A program made the translations under genes and the position numbers. Below, piece by piece: positions 6,344 through 13,223 of a stretch of 13,223 nt of DNA (within the stretch, counting starts at the first letter, position 1; each line of letters begins with the position of its first letter). This stretch comes from Bacteroidota bacterium (GTDB taxonomy: Bacteria > Bacteroidota > Ignavibacteria > Ignavibacteriales > Ignavibacteriaceae): positions 1 through 13,223 of the forward strand of contig JAEYUD010000139.1 of the NCBI GenBank assembly GCA_023433685.1, read 5' to 3'. The notes below the pieces were generated by a model. The model was not told the origin of the DNA. It worked only from the letters and a program-made list of their open reading frames with translations, and made no database searches.

Positions 6344-7692
6344 CCGGCTATCTCCCTGACCGTTTCTTTAAATACTTTGCCGCGGTGCTCATAACTGTTG
6401 AACATGTCGAAACTCGCGCACGCGGGTGAAAGTAGAACAACCTCACCGGGTTTAGCCTCCTGATGCCCGTGCTCAACACATTCACGAAGCGAGCCAAGCC
6501 TCTCGACAGGGAGAAGTCCGGAGAAATAATTGATCACCGTATCTGCCGATTCACCGATTGCGTAAATCTTTTTTACATTTTTAAGTACCAGATCCTTGAT
6601 CAGATCGTAATTGTTGCCTTTGTCGATACCGCCAAGAATGAGGTAAATTGGTGAATTGAAACTCCGCAAAGCGTAAATCACCGAGTCGACATTGGTGGCT
6701 TTCGAGTCGTTGATGTAAATGATACCGTCACCTGAAGGAACGGGTTCAAGCCTGTGCTCAACTGCCTCGAAAGTACTCAGTCCTTCGGCAATAACTTCCT
6801 GAGAGAGTCCCGCGCCGAGCGCGAGAGTAATTGCCGCGGCTGCATTGGCGTAATTGTGCTCTCCTCTTATCCTCAACCTGTTAACATCGAATGAGAATAT
6901 TTTTTCGCCACCTGAAACAGATATCAATTCGTTCCCTTTCAGGTATGTGCCATCAGAAACTTCTGAAGCGGTCGAGAAAAACTGAATCCGGGCACCTTTA
7001 TAGCCGTGCTCCCGGGTAACGGGATCATCAAAATTATAAACTGATAAATCGCTTTCCGACTGATTCATGAAAATACGGTATTTTGACGCGATGTAATTCT
7101 CAAACTTATATCCGTACCGGTTAAGATGGTCGGGTGTAATGTTAAGAAGTGCTGCCCCTTTCGGTTTGAAGTTTCTGATGAGATCAAGCTGAAAACTCGA
7201 AACCTCAAGCGCGATCAGAGTGTTTTCGTCACATCCTGTGACTATATCAGAGAAAGCTATACCAATGTTTCCGGCAGTAAAAGTTTTCTTGCCGGACAAT
7301 TTGAAAATGTGATATAACAATGAAGTTGTGGTTGTTTTACCGTTCGTGCCGGTTATCGCGTAGATCTGTCCCATGCAGAGTGACGCGGCGAACTCGATCT
7401 CGCTTATCATGCGGATACCACGGTCGGCAGCATCTTCTATAACTTTTGCCTCCATCGGAACACCCGGGGAGACTATCATAAGATCACAATCCAAAGCCCT
7501 TTCGGAGTTGGCACCGGCTTCGAACTCGATCCCGGCTTCAGAAAGACGGCCCGCCACTTCCCGGAGTTTTTCGGGAGCACCATTGTCGCTCACGAACGGA
7601 ACAGCTCCCGCCTTTTTAGCGAGAAATGCAGCCGCTTCGCCACTTCTGGCAGCGCCTATTATCGTAATCCGGAGTTTCTCGTAATTGGTCAC
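6340..7692 (-). CDS. murD: UDP-N-acetylmuramoylalanine--D-glutamate ligase
   Basis: MurD adds D-glutamate to UDP-MurNAc-L-Ala in the cytoplasm. The 450-residue protein has an N-terminal Rossmann domain (ITIIGAARSGEAAA, 9-22) with the SPGVP motif (75-79). The ATPase domain has the P-loop ITGTNGKTTT (113-122), LNITPDHLNRY (183-193) and IASKYRIF (201-208). Lys204 is the expected carbamylated lysine. The C-terminal domain starts near 310 and includes EHRLEPV (312-318), the MurD hallmark INDSKATN (327-334) and LGGIDKG (353-359). The start is GTG at 7690-7692, four bases after the mraY stop. No clear Shine-Dalgarno is present, so initiation probably depends on ribosomes ending mraY. No later start would keep the first strand. 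The stop overlaps ftsW by four bases. Confidence 0.97.
   Translation of the reverse strand: MTNYEKLRITIIGAARSGEAAAFLAKKAGAVPFVSDNGAPEKLREVAGRLSEAGIEFEAGANSERALDCDLMIVSPGVPMEAKVIEDAADRGIRMISEIEFAASLCMGQIYAITGTNGKTTTTSLLYHIFKLSGKKTFTAGNIGIAFSDIVTGCDENTLIALEVSSFQLDLIRNFKPKGAALLNITPDHLNRYGYKFENYIASKYRIFMNQSESDLSVYNFDDPVTREHGYKGARIQFFSTASEVSDGTYLKGNELISVSGGEKIFSFDVNRLRIRGEHNYANAAAAITLALGAGLSQEVIAEGLSTFEAVEHRLEPVPSGDGIIYINDSKATNVDSVIYALRSFNSPIYLILGGIDKGNNYDLIKDLVLKNVKKIYAIGESADTVINYFSGLLPVERLGSLRECVEHGHQEAKPGEVVLLSPACASFDMFNSYEHRGKVFKETVREIAG
6352..6356 (-). promoter_or_regulatory. Shine-Dalgarno of ftsW, inside the murD end
   Basis: GGGAG on the minus strand lies eight bases before the ftsW ATG, within the final codons of murD. 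With the ATGA stop-start overlap, it points to coupled translation. Confidence 0.55.
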
Positions 7693-7696
7693 TGTT

Positions 7697-8806
7697 TTAT
7701 CTGATCTTGAATGATGTTAAACTTATGATCGCGAGAATGATACCTATAATGTAAAATCGCACAACGATCTTGGGTTCGGCCCAACCCTCCATCTCGAAAT
7801 GATGGTGAATCGGTGCCATTTTGAAAAGTCTTCTTCCTTCACCATATTTCTTTTTAGTGTATTTGAAGTATGATGTCTGAATTATTACCGATATTGTCTC
7901 AAAAAAGAAAACCCCCGCGAGAAGTGGAAGCAAAAGCTCTTTTCTTACCATAACTGAAATGATACCGAGCGCGCCACCAAGGGCCAGACTGCCGGTATCC
8001 CCCATAAAAACCTGCGCCGGGTAGAAGTTGTACCACAAAAACCCCAGACCAGCACCGATCAAGGCGGCAATGAAAACCGTCAGTTCGCCCGAGCCTTGAA
8101 GGTAAATGATGTTCAGATAATCGGAGTAGATCATATTGCCCGAAACATAGCTGATCAATCCAAGCGCCAGCATTGCTATTATCGTAAGACCTATCGCAAG
8201 ACCGTCTAGTCCATCTGTGAGATTCACTGCATTTGATGTGGCGGTGATTATAAAAATGACCGCCGGAATGTAAAGATATTGCAGATCAAGATTGAGATCT
8301 TTGAAAAATGGTATTGTGGTCAGACCCTGCACATCGTTAAACTCAGGTGAAAAATAAAGTACCACACCAACTATTAGCCCCACACTCACTTGTCCAACAA
8401 GTTTGTAACGGGCGATGAGGCCGTTCCTCATCTTTTTAACCACTTTGAGGTAATCATCAAGGAATCCGACACCACCAAGAAGCATTGTACCTAAAAGGAG
8501 CAGCCAGACGTATGTGCTTTTAAGATCGCCCCAAAGAAGTACCGGGATGAAAACACAAACCAATACTATCAGTCCCCCCATAGTCGGGGTTCCGGCCTTG
8601 CTGAGATGCGATTTTGGACCGAAATCTTTAATTTTCTCACCGATCTGGTGCTCCTGCAATTTCTTGATGATCATCGGACCAAAATAAAATGCCATGAAGA
8701 GACCGGTTATTGCCGCGACAGCCGACCGGAATGTAAGGTATTTAACCATGTCGAGACCGGGCGGATTAAAAGTTTTGTTCAGGTATTCGAGCAGATAATA
8801 AAGCAT
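7697..8806 (-). CDS. mraY: Phospho-N-acetylmuramoyl-pentapeptide-transferase MraY
   Basis: MraY transfers phospho-MurNAc-pentapeptide from UDP to undecaprenyl phosphate, making lipid I in the inner membrane. The 369-residue, multi-pass protein shows the family landmarks. SKAGTPTMGG (69-78) is followed by GFLDDYLKV (114-122), containing the catalytic Asp117-Asp118 pair. NLTDGLDGLA (195-204) and FMGDTGSLALGG (267-278), with the third essential Asp270, come next. The cytoplasmic loop APIHHHFEMEGW (331-342) carries the HHH motif. About ten hydrophobic segments are visible. Two are at about 28-45 and 98-113, and the last is at about 351-366. The ATG follows the murF TAG with no gap. The purine tract AAGGAGAGAGGG just upstream, inside the end of murF, serves as the ribosome binding site. 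Confidence 0.98.
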   Translation of the reverse strand: MLYYLLEYLNKTFNPPGLDMVKYLTFRSAVAAITGLFMAFYFGPMIIKKLQEHQIGEKIKDFGPKSHLSKAGTPTMGGLIVLVCVFIPVLLWGDLKSTYVWLLLLGTMLLGGVGFLDDYLKVVKKMRNGLIARYKLVGQVSVGLIVGVVLYFSPEFNDVQGLTTIPFFKDLNLDLQYLYIPAVIFIITATSNAVNLTDGLDGLAIGLTIIAMLALGLISYVSGNMIYSDYLNIIYLQGSGELTVFIAALIGAGLGFLWYNFYPAQVFMGDTGSLALGGALGIISVMVRKELLLPLLAGVFFFETISVIIQTSYFKYTKKKYGEGRRLFKMAPIHHHFEMEGWAEPKIVVRFYIIGIILAIISLTSFKIR

Positions 8807-10189
8807 CTACTTCCCTCTCTCCTTAAGATATTCAACAACCACTTCCATTCTCATACCTCTTGATCCCTTCACGAGAACCAGGGTGTCGTTTAGATCAAGC
8901 CCGGAGAGATGCTCATTTATCCCCTCCTTTGTTTTGAAGTGAAGGGAGTTTACACCGGCAAGCTTGAGTGCTTTGTGAAGTTCTTTCATATCTTTTCCGG
9001 TAAGCAGGGCCTGACTTATCTTAGCGGATTTGATATATCTGGCAAGACCTGCATGTAGCATGGGTGAGTCTTCACCAAGCTCGAACATATCACCAAGTAT
9101 CACCATTCTGCGCTGATGGATCAGGTCGCGGGTCATCGCGTCAAAAGCGCTTTTCATGCTTTCCGGGTTGGCATTGTAAGTGTCATCTATCAGGCTGAAA
9201 CCGTTGACCATCGTACGGTTCATTCTTCCTTTAGGAGCTTTCACATTCGCGAAAGCATTTCCAATCTCTTCCATGCTCATACCGCATTCACGCGCGATGG
9301 CGGCAGCTATCAGGGCGTTATCGCAATTTTTCTTGCCATAAAGTCCCAATTCAAACTTTACAACTTCATCTCCCCTCTCAATTTTCATGAATGGAAGTCC
9401 GGATTCTGAGTAATTGAGCACTTTACCGTTATACATTGCGCCACCTCTCATTGAGAGGGTAATTGCCTCAGGATATCTCCTAAGCATCCGGTCAAGAAAT
9501 GGATCGTCGACATAAAGGTAAACCTTGCCACCCCTGCCGCGGGTAACTGCCAACAACGGCTCTTTTTCTTTTCTTACTCCGCTGCGGTTAATAAGAAACT
9601 CAATGTGCGAATCACCAATATTCGTGATCGTGGCATGATCGGGTTTTGCAATGGATGCTGAATACGCAATCTCACCGAAATGGTTGGTGCCAACTTCACA
9701 AACTACAAATTCTGTATCAGCACCGGCCTCAAGAAGAGTGAGTGGTACTCCAATGTGATTGTTGTTATTTGCAGAGGTTGATACCGTTCTGTACTTTGAG
9801 CTTAAAAGCGTTGCAAGTATATCTTTGGTTGTGGTCTTTCCGTTGCTGCCGGTTATACCGATAACGGGAGCATTCAGTTTACTTCTCCATGCTCCGCCAA
9901 TGCTCCCAAATTCTTCCACAGTATCGGGAGCACCGATAACGGGAGCACCATTTTCTGCATAGCTCAAGAAATTACGGCTTTTTACCACCACAGCAGCTGC
10001 TCCGGCTTTCAGCACTTCCGGAATAAAATCATGCCCGTCGAACCTTTCGCCTTTGATCGCGACGAAAAGTGATCCGGGTGTAACTTTTCTTGAATCGATC
10101 ACAACTGATGAGAATAAAGTATTCTCATCAAGATTGGCTATCTTGAATTTATTATCTGTAATCGCAAGTATGTCTTTTAACGTGATCAT
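8807..10189 (-). CDS. murF: UDP-N-acetylmuramoyl-tripeptide--D-alanyl-D-alanine ligase
   Basis: MurF adds the D-Ala-D-Ala dipeptide to UDP-MurNAc-tripeptide, the last cytoplasmic ligation before MraY. The 460-residue protein has the N-terminal substrate domain (VVIDSRKVTPGSLFVAIKG, 29-47), shared in style with MurE. The ATPase domain has P-loop GITGSNGKTTTKD (111-123) and the MurF motif NNNHIGVPLTLL (142-153). NIGDSHIEFL (190-199) follows. The C-terminal domain has IDDTYNANPESM (334-345) and LGDMFELG (365-372), and ends with KGSRGMRMEVVV. The ATG at 10187-10189 gives the usual MITLKDI beginning. No good Shine-Dalgarno precedes it; only the AGGT units of the heptad repeat lie upstream, the nearest 11 bases away. 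MurE sits directly upstream and MraY directly downstream. Confidence 0.97.
   Translation of the reverse strand: MITLKDILAITDNKFKIANLDENTLFSSVVIDSRKVTPGSLFVAIKGERFDGHDFIPEVLKAGAAAVVVKSRNFLSYAENGAPVIGAPDTVEEFGSIGGAWRSKLNAPVIGITGSNGKTTTKDILATLLSSKYRTVSTSANNNNHIGVPLTLLEAGADTEFVVCEVGTNHFGEIAYSASIAKPDHATITNIGDSHIEFLINRSGVRKEKEPLLAVTRGRGGKVYLYVDDPFLDRMLRRYPEAITLSMRGGAMYNGKVLNYSESGLPFMKIERGDEVVKFELGLYGKKNCDNALIAAAIARECGMSMEEIGNAFANVKAPKGRMNRTMVNGFSLIDDTYNANPESMKSAFDAMTRDLIHQRRMVILGDMFELGEDSPMLHAGLARYIKSAKISQALLTGKDMKELHKALKLAGVNSLHFKTKEGINEHLSGLDLNDTLVLVKGSRGMRMEVVVEYLKERGK
8813..8824 (-). promoter_or_regulatory. Shine-Dalgarno tract of mraY, inside the murF end
   Basis: The minus strand reads AAGGAGAGAGGG within the last murF codons, ending about six bases before the mraY ATG. 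Two overlapping GAG/AGG cores are available at about 7 and 12 bases, so this junction should be translated well. Confidence 0.55.
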
Positions 10190-10195
10190 CTATCT

Positions 10196-10237
10196 TAATA
10201 CCTGATACCTGATACCTAACACCTAATACCTAATACC
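10196..10237 (-). repeat. Tandem heptanucleotide repeat at the murE-murF junction (six units)
   Basis: Six head-to-tail 7-bp units run from the last codons of murE to six bases before the murF ATG. On the minus strand they read, in order, GGTATTA, GGTATTA, GGTGTTA, GGTATCA, GGTATCA, GGTATTA, so each differs from the consensus by at most one base. The first two units encode the last residues of MurE (Gly-Ile-Arg-Tyr), and the TAG stop is produced where unit two meets unit three. The rest fills the only intergenic gap above 15 bp in the window. It is a low-complexity expansion, with no inverted symmetry for a terminator. Each unit contains AGGT, a weak ribosome-binding sequence. Confidence 0.9.
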
Positions 10238-11701
10238 TGACTGAGCAAGATATTTTTCAGCAACTTCCCTGTCAGAAAAGTGCGATTTGACACCTTTAAC
10301 TATTTGATAGGTCTCGTGTCCTTTGCCTGCTATAAGAATTAAAGCGTTAGCGGGACTTTCAAGAATCGCTGTTTTAATTGCCTCTTCACGGTCGGCTTCC
10401 ACTGTGAAATTGTCTTTCTGAATTCCGGCGACCACTTCACTGATTATCTCGTTGGGGTCTTCATCCCTGGGATTATCACTCGTGATAACTGCCCTGTTTG
10501 ACATTTCAGAAGCTATCCTGCCCATTACTGGCCTTTTCATCTTGTCCCTGTTGCCGCCACATCCAACCACAGTATAAACAGGAGAATCGCCGGCGAGCTG
10601 ATTGATACTGATCAGCACCTGTTCTAATGCCCCGGGGCTATGGGCGTAGTCAATAATTACTTTCTTCTCCCCCTTTTTGATCAGTTCAAATCTTCCGTCA
10701 ACCTGGGGTGTTTCAGCGATGGCCTCGGCAACAAGTTCCTTGTCATAGCCTGACTCCACCATTAAAGCGTAAACCGCGGCAGCATTGTAAGCGTTGAACT
10801 CACCGGCGAGGTTGGTTCCAAGATCAGTCTTCACACCATTGTGATCGATGGTGAAGGTTGTTCCTGTGAAATCGAACGAAATGTTTTCGAGCCGGTAGTT
10901 GCCGCCATTCTTGCCGAAACTTGATTTTCTTCCCTGAGTGTCTTTTACCATGAAACAGCCGTATTCATCGTCGATGTTATATACAGCCGGTGCTCCCTGC
11001 TTCAAACCATCGAAAAGAATTTTCTTTGCTGAAGCATAATCATCCATCGTCTCGTGAAAGTCACGGTGCTCACTGGAGAGATTTGTAAAGATCGCCCCAT
11101 CGAAATCGAGCCCGTAAGTCCTTTTCAGGAAGAGTGAATGAGACGATGCTTCCATAACAGCAGCCGTGCAACCTTCAGCAACCATTCTCGCAAAAAGAGC
11201 GTTAAGTTCAACGGATTCAGGGGTTGTAAGATCAGTCGGGATGCTTTCATCGCCTATCATGTTCGCGATGGTTCCGATAAGACCGGTCTTGTGTCCCGCT
11301 TTTTCCAATACTTTTTTAATGAAATAAGTGGTTGTTGTTTTTCCTTTTGTGCCGGTTACCCCGTAAAGGCGGAGTTTCTTTGAAGGAGACCCGTAATAAG
11401 CAGCCGAAAGAGTGGCAAGGGCTTTTCTGGTATCAGCAACAACTATTTTTGCCTGACCGCTCCTTCTGAATATCTCATCGGGAATCGAGTAAAGGTCTTC
11501 AACCACGATGGCAGCGGCACCTTTGCTGTAAGCATCGAGCGCGTAAAGATGTCCATCGGTTTTGTATCCTTTAATAGCGACAAATATGGAATCTTTGGTT
11601 ACTTTGTTCGAATTATGGTAAATACCGTTGATCTCTTTCGCGAAGAAATCGCCGGTAAGCTGAATAACTGTTAAATGGTCAAGTATTTCGTTAAGTCTCA
11701 T
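10223..11701 (-). CDS. murE: UDP-MurNAc-L-Ala-D-Glu--meso-diaminopimelate ligase
   Basis: MurE adds the third stem-peptide residue. The 492-residue protein has the N-terminal UDP-binding domain to about residue 110. The ATPase domain has P-loop GVTGTKGKTTT (114-124), TTPE (159-162) and YASAK, whose Lys226 is the expected carbamylated residue. The C-terminal domain has DYAHSPGALE (351-360) and GCGGNRDKMKRPVMG (380-394). DNPR (409-412) is the motif that selects meso-diaminopimelate over lysine, so the peptidoglycan is of the mDAP type. Two starts are possible: GTG at 11702-11704, sharing one base with the ftsI stop, or the ATG immediately after, which I prefer. Neither has a clear Shine-Dalgarno, so translation is probably coupled to ftsI. 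The last four residues and stop lie within the heptad repeat. Confidence 0.97.
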   Translation of the reverse strand: MRLNEILDHLTVIQLTGDFFAKEINGIYHNSNKVTKDSIFVAIKGYKTDGHLYALDAYSKGAAAIVVEDLYSIPDEIFRRSGQAKIVVADTRKALATLSAAYYGSPSKKLRLYGVTGTKGKTTTTYFIKKVLEKAGHKTGLIGTIANMIGDESIPTDLTTPESVELNALFARMVAEGCTAAVMEASSHSLFLKRTYGLDFDGAIFTNLSSEHRDFHETMDDYASAKKILFDGLKQGAPAVYNIDDEYGCFMVKDTQGRKSSFGKNGGNYRLENISFDFTGTTFTIDHNGVKTDLGTNLAGEFNAYNAAAVYALMVESGYDKELVAEAIAETPQVDGRFELIKKGEKKVIIDYAHSPGALEQVLISINQLAGDSPVYTVVGCGGNRDKMKRPVMGRIASEMSNRAVITSDNPRDEDPNEIISEVVAGIQKDNFTVEADREEAIKTAILESPANALILIAGKGHETYQIVKGVKSHFSDREVAEKYLAQSGIRY

Positions 11702-11703
11702 CA

Positions 11704-13223
11704 CTAATAAATGTTTGTGCCTGAAATCGCACGATCCTGCAATTTCAGGTGAATATTTGTTCCTTTGGCAGGCTTGCTGCCCGGTTTAATACTTTGTTCA
11801 ACAACCCTTCCTGTACCTGACCAGGTTAGTTTAAGGTCAAACCTTCTGATCACTGCTATCGCGTCTTTGAGTGAAAGCCCTTTAAGGTCGGGTATTCTGT
11901 CACTCTGAAGTGCAGCCGCTTCCATCGTTTTAACTTTTACTGTAGCGCTGTTTCCTTTTTCACCGGTGGATTCTGCAGCAACCTCATCTTCTGACTTAAT
12001 AACTTCAGTTTCTTCATCACCGGTGTTTTTACTGTTTTTATTCCCCTTTACCAACTTGGGGTCTTTGCCAAGCAGGCGCGCGGCGACATTTCTGAAAACG
12101 GGAGCAGCCACTTCACCACCTGTAATACCGATACTTTTCGGAGAGTTAACCAATATCAGGCAGATGTATTTTGGAGCATCAGCTGGAAAGAAACCCATGA
12201 ACGATGAGTTGTAGCTCTCTTTTGAATATTCTCCGTTTACTATCCGCCTCGAGGTACCTGTTTTTCCTCCGATCTTTACCCCTTCTATCGCGGCTCTCTT
12301 GCCTGTTCCGTTCTCAACAACATCGGTCATAAGGGTACGCATCAATTCAGATGTTTTGGGTGTGATCACATCCCTGACTTTTACAGGCTCATTCGAGATT
12401 ATCGAGTTGCCTTTGGCATCCTTGATCTCTTTTACAATGAATGGTTTATAAAGAACACCACCATTTATTAATGCAGAATAAGCGGTTATGAGTTGTATTG
12501 GTGTAACCGATATCCCATATCCGTATGCCATTGAACCTTTTGTGGTTCCCGACCACTCGGCAGGCAGCAAAAGCCTTCCCTTAACTTCTCCCGGCAAACC
12601 GGCATAAGTGTAATTGCCGAAGCCAAAACTCCGGAGGTACTGATAAAAGTCTTCCTTATCGATCTTTTGAGAAAGTTTAACCATCCCGATATTGCTCGAG
12701 TACCTCAAAACCTTTTTTACGGTCATCGAAGATGCCGCGTGATGATCTTTGATCTCCTTCCCCATGAAATCATATCTGCCGTTTTCGGTGTTCACCACGG
12801 TCGAGAGTGTCGCGAGTCCTTTATCGAGAATACCTGCCATCGCGATCCCTTTGAAGGTTGAGCCCGGCTCGTAAACATCTGAAATGGCTTTGTTCCGCCT
12901 CACTTCATCCGAGAAATTCATGTACTTGCCCGGATCATAAGCCGGATAGTTTGCAAGTGCCAGTATCTCTCCAGTGTTCGGATCCATGATGATCCCGGTC
13001 GCGTTCTCCGCCCTGGCGGCTTTAACACCCACCTCAAGTTCTTTTTCGAGAATCGACTGAATCCCCCTGTCGATCGTCAGAATTATATTTGCTCCCGGTA
13101 CTGCATCCTTGTAGTTTTCTTCAAGAACTGTCATTACCGAGCCCCTGCCGTCTTTCATAACAAATCTACTGCCGGTCTTACCCTTTAATTCATTCTGAAA
13201 TGAAGATTCGATGCCGTCGGTAC
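11704..13223 (-). CDS. ftsI: Septal penicillin-binding protein FtsI (class B transpeptidase with C-terminal PASTA domain), 5' end missing
   Basis: The reading frame is open to the right edge, so the N-terminus with the membrane anchor is outside the window; about 505 residues are visible. FtsI/PBP3 cross-links septal peptidoglycan in the periplasm, working with FtsW. First comes the end of the dimerisation region (GIESSFQNELKGK). The transpeptidase domain follows with STFK (catalytic Ser near 12860), SSN (near 12697) and KTGT (near 12263). Counting from the Met at 13158 these are residues 100, 154 and 299. After the domain, at about 365-420, lies a charged linker poor in predicted structure. 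One PASTA domain follows (RIPDLKGLSLKDAIAVI to about 473). Such C-terminal PASTA domains occur in SpoVD-type and Bacteroidota/Chlorobi FtsI proteins and are absent from E. coli FtsI. The stop TAG abuts the murE start. Confidence 0.96.
   Translation of the reverse strand, partial: TDGIESSFQNELKGKTGSRFVMKDGRGSVMTVLEENYKDAVPGANIILTIDRGIQSILEKELEVGVKAARAENATGIIMDPNTGEILALANYPAYDPGKYMNFSDEVRRNKAISDVYEPGSTFKGIAMAGILDKGLATLSTVVNTENGRYDFMGKEIKDHHAASSMTVKKVLRYSSNIGMVKLSQKIDKEDFYQYLRSFGFGNYTYAGLPGEVKGRLLLPAEWSGTTKGSMAYGYGISVTPIQLITAYSALINGGVLYKPFIVKEIKDAKGNSIISNEPVKVRDVITPKTSELMRTLMTDVVENGTGKRAAIEGVKIGGKTGTSRRIVNGEYSKESYNSSFMGFFPADAPKYICLILVNSPKSIGITGGEVAAPVFRNVAARLLGKDPKLVKGNKNSKNTGDEETEVIKSEDEVAAESTGEKGNSATVKVKTMEAAALQSDRIPDLKGLSLKDAIAVIRRFDLKLTWSGTGRVVEQSIKPGSKPAKGTNIHLKLQDRAISGTNIY

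Noticed and set aside
9850..9955. A direct repeat of about 15 bp (minus strand GCTCCCGTTATCGG) occurring twice in murF, about 80 bp apart
   Set aside because: Both copies encode Ala-Pro-Val-Ile-Gly in frame (one just before the P-loop, one upstream in the linker); this is explained by similar peptide sequence and there is no sign of a mobile element.
10190..10222. Possible transcription terminator or promoter in the murE-murF gap
   Set aside because: The gap is filled by the heptad repeat, which has no inverted symmetry, no GC-rich stem with T-tract, and no convincing -35/-10 pair.

Overview
The window is a continuous piece of a bacterial dcw (division and cell wall) cluster, read entirely on the minus strand. 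Gene order, from the right edge to the left, is ftsI (5' end missing), murE, murF, mraY, murD, ftsW, murG, murC, ftsQ, ftsA, a small unassigned gene, and the first 28 codons of ftsZ. Genes overlap or are a few bases apart throughout. The longest non-coding gap is 33 bp, between murE and murF. No RNA genes, transposons, CRISPR arrays, terminators or convincing internal promoters are visible, and the cluster looks like one long polycistronic unit.

Organism: a Gram-negative-type peptidoglycan maker. MurE carries the meso-diaminopimelate signature DNPR. The FtsI homologue ends in a PASTA domain, murB and ddl are absent between murC and ftsQ, and FtsW and MurC have non-proteobacterial motif variants. 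With a GC content that looks mid-40s percent (not counted), this fits the Bacteroidota/Chlorobi/Ignavibacteria side of the FCB group. Ignavibacteria or a relative is my best guess, made from memory of motif styles rather than from a search.

Right part (about 5.2-13.2 kb): FtsI is the septal transpeptidase. MurE, MurF and MurD add amino acids to UDP-MurNAc. MraY makes lipid I, MurG converts it to lipid II, and FtsW polymerises lipid II with FtsI. A tandem 7-bp repeat (six copies) fills the murE-murF junction and encodes the last residues and stop codon of MurE.

Left part (1-5.2 kb): murG and murC complete precursor synthesis. ftsQ, ftsA and ftsZ give the divisome scaffold, the membrane anchor and the ring polymer.

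The most interesting item is the 193-residue gene between ftsA and ftsZ (99-680). By eye it aligns end to end with the N-terminal GTPase domain of FtsZ in the right order of motifs. The glycine-rich nucleotide-binding loops are lost, and the protein stops before the T7 loop and the C-terminal domain. I infer a degenerate, probably non-GTPase FtsZ paralogue (a 'pseudo-FtsZ') that arose by duplication next to ftsZ and is translationally coupled to ftsA upstream and ftsZ downstream. It could modulate, cap or nucleate the Z ring; its function is unknown.
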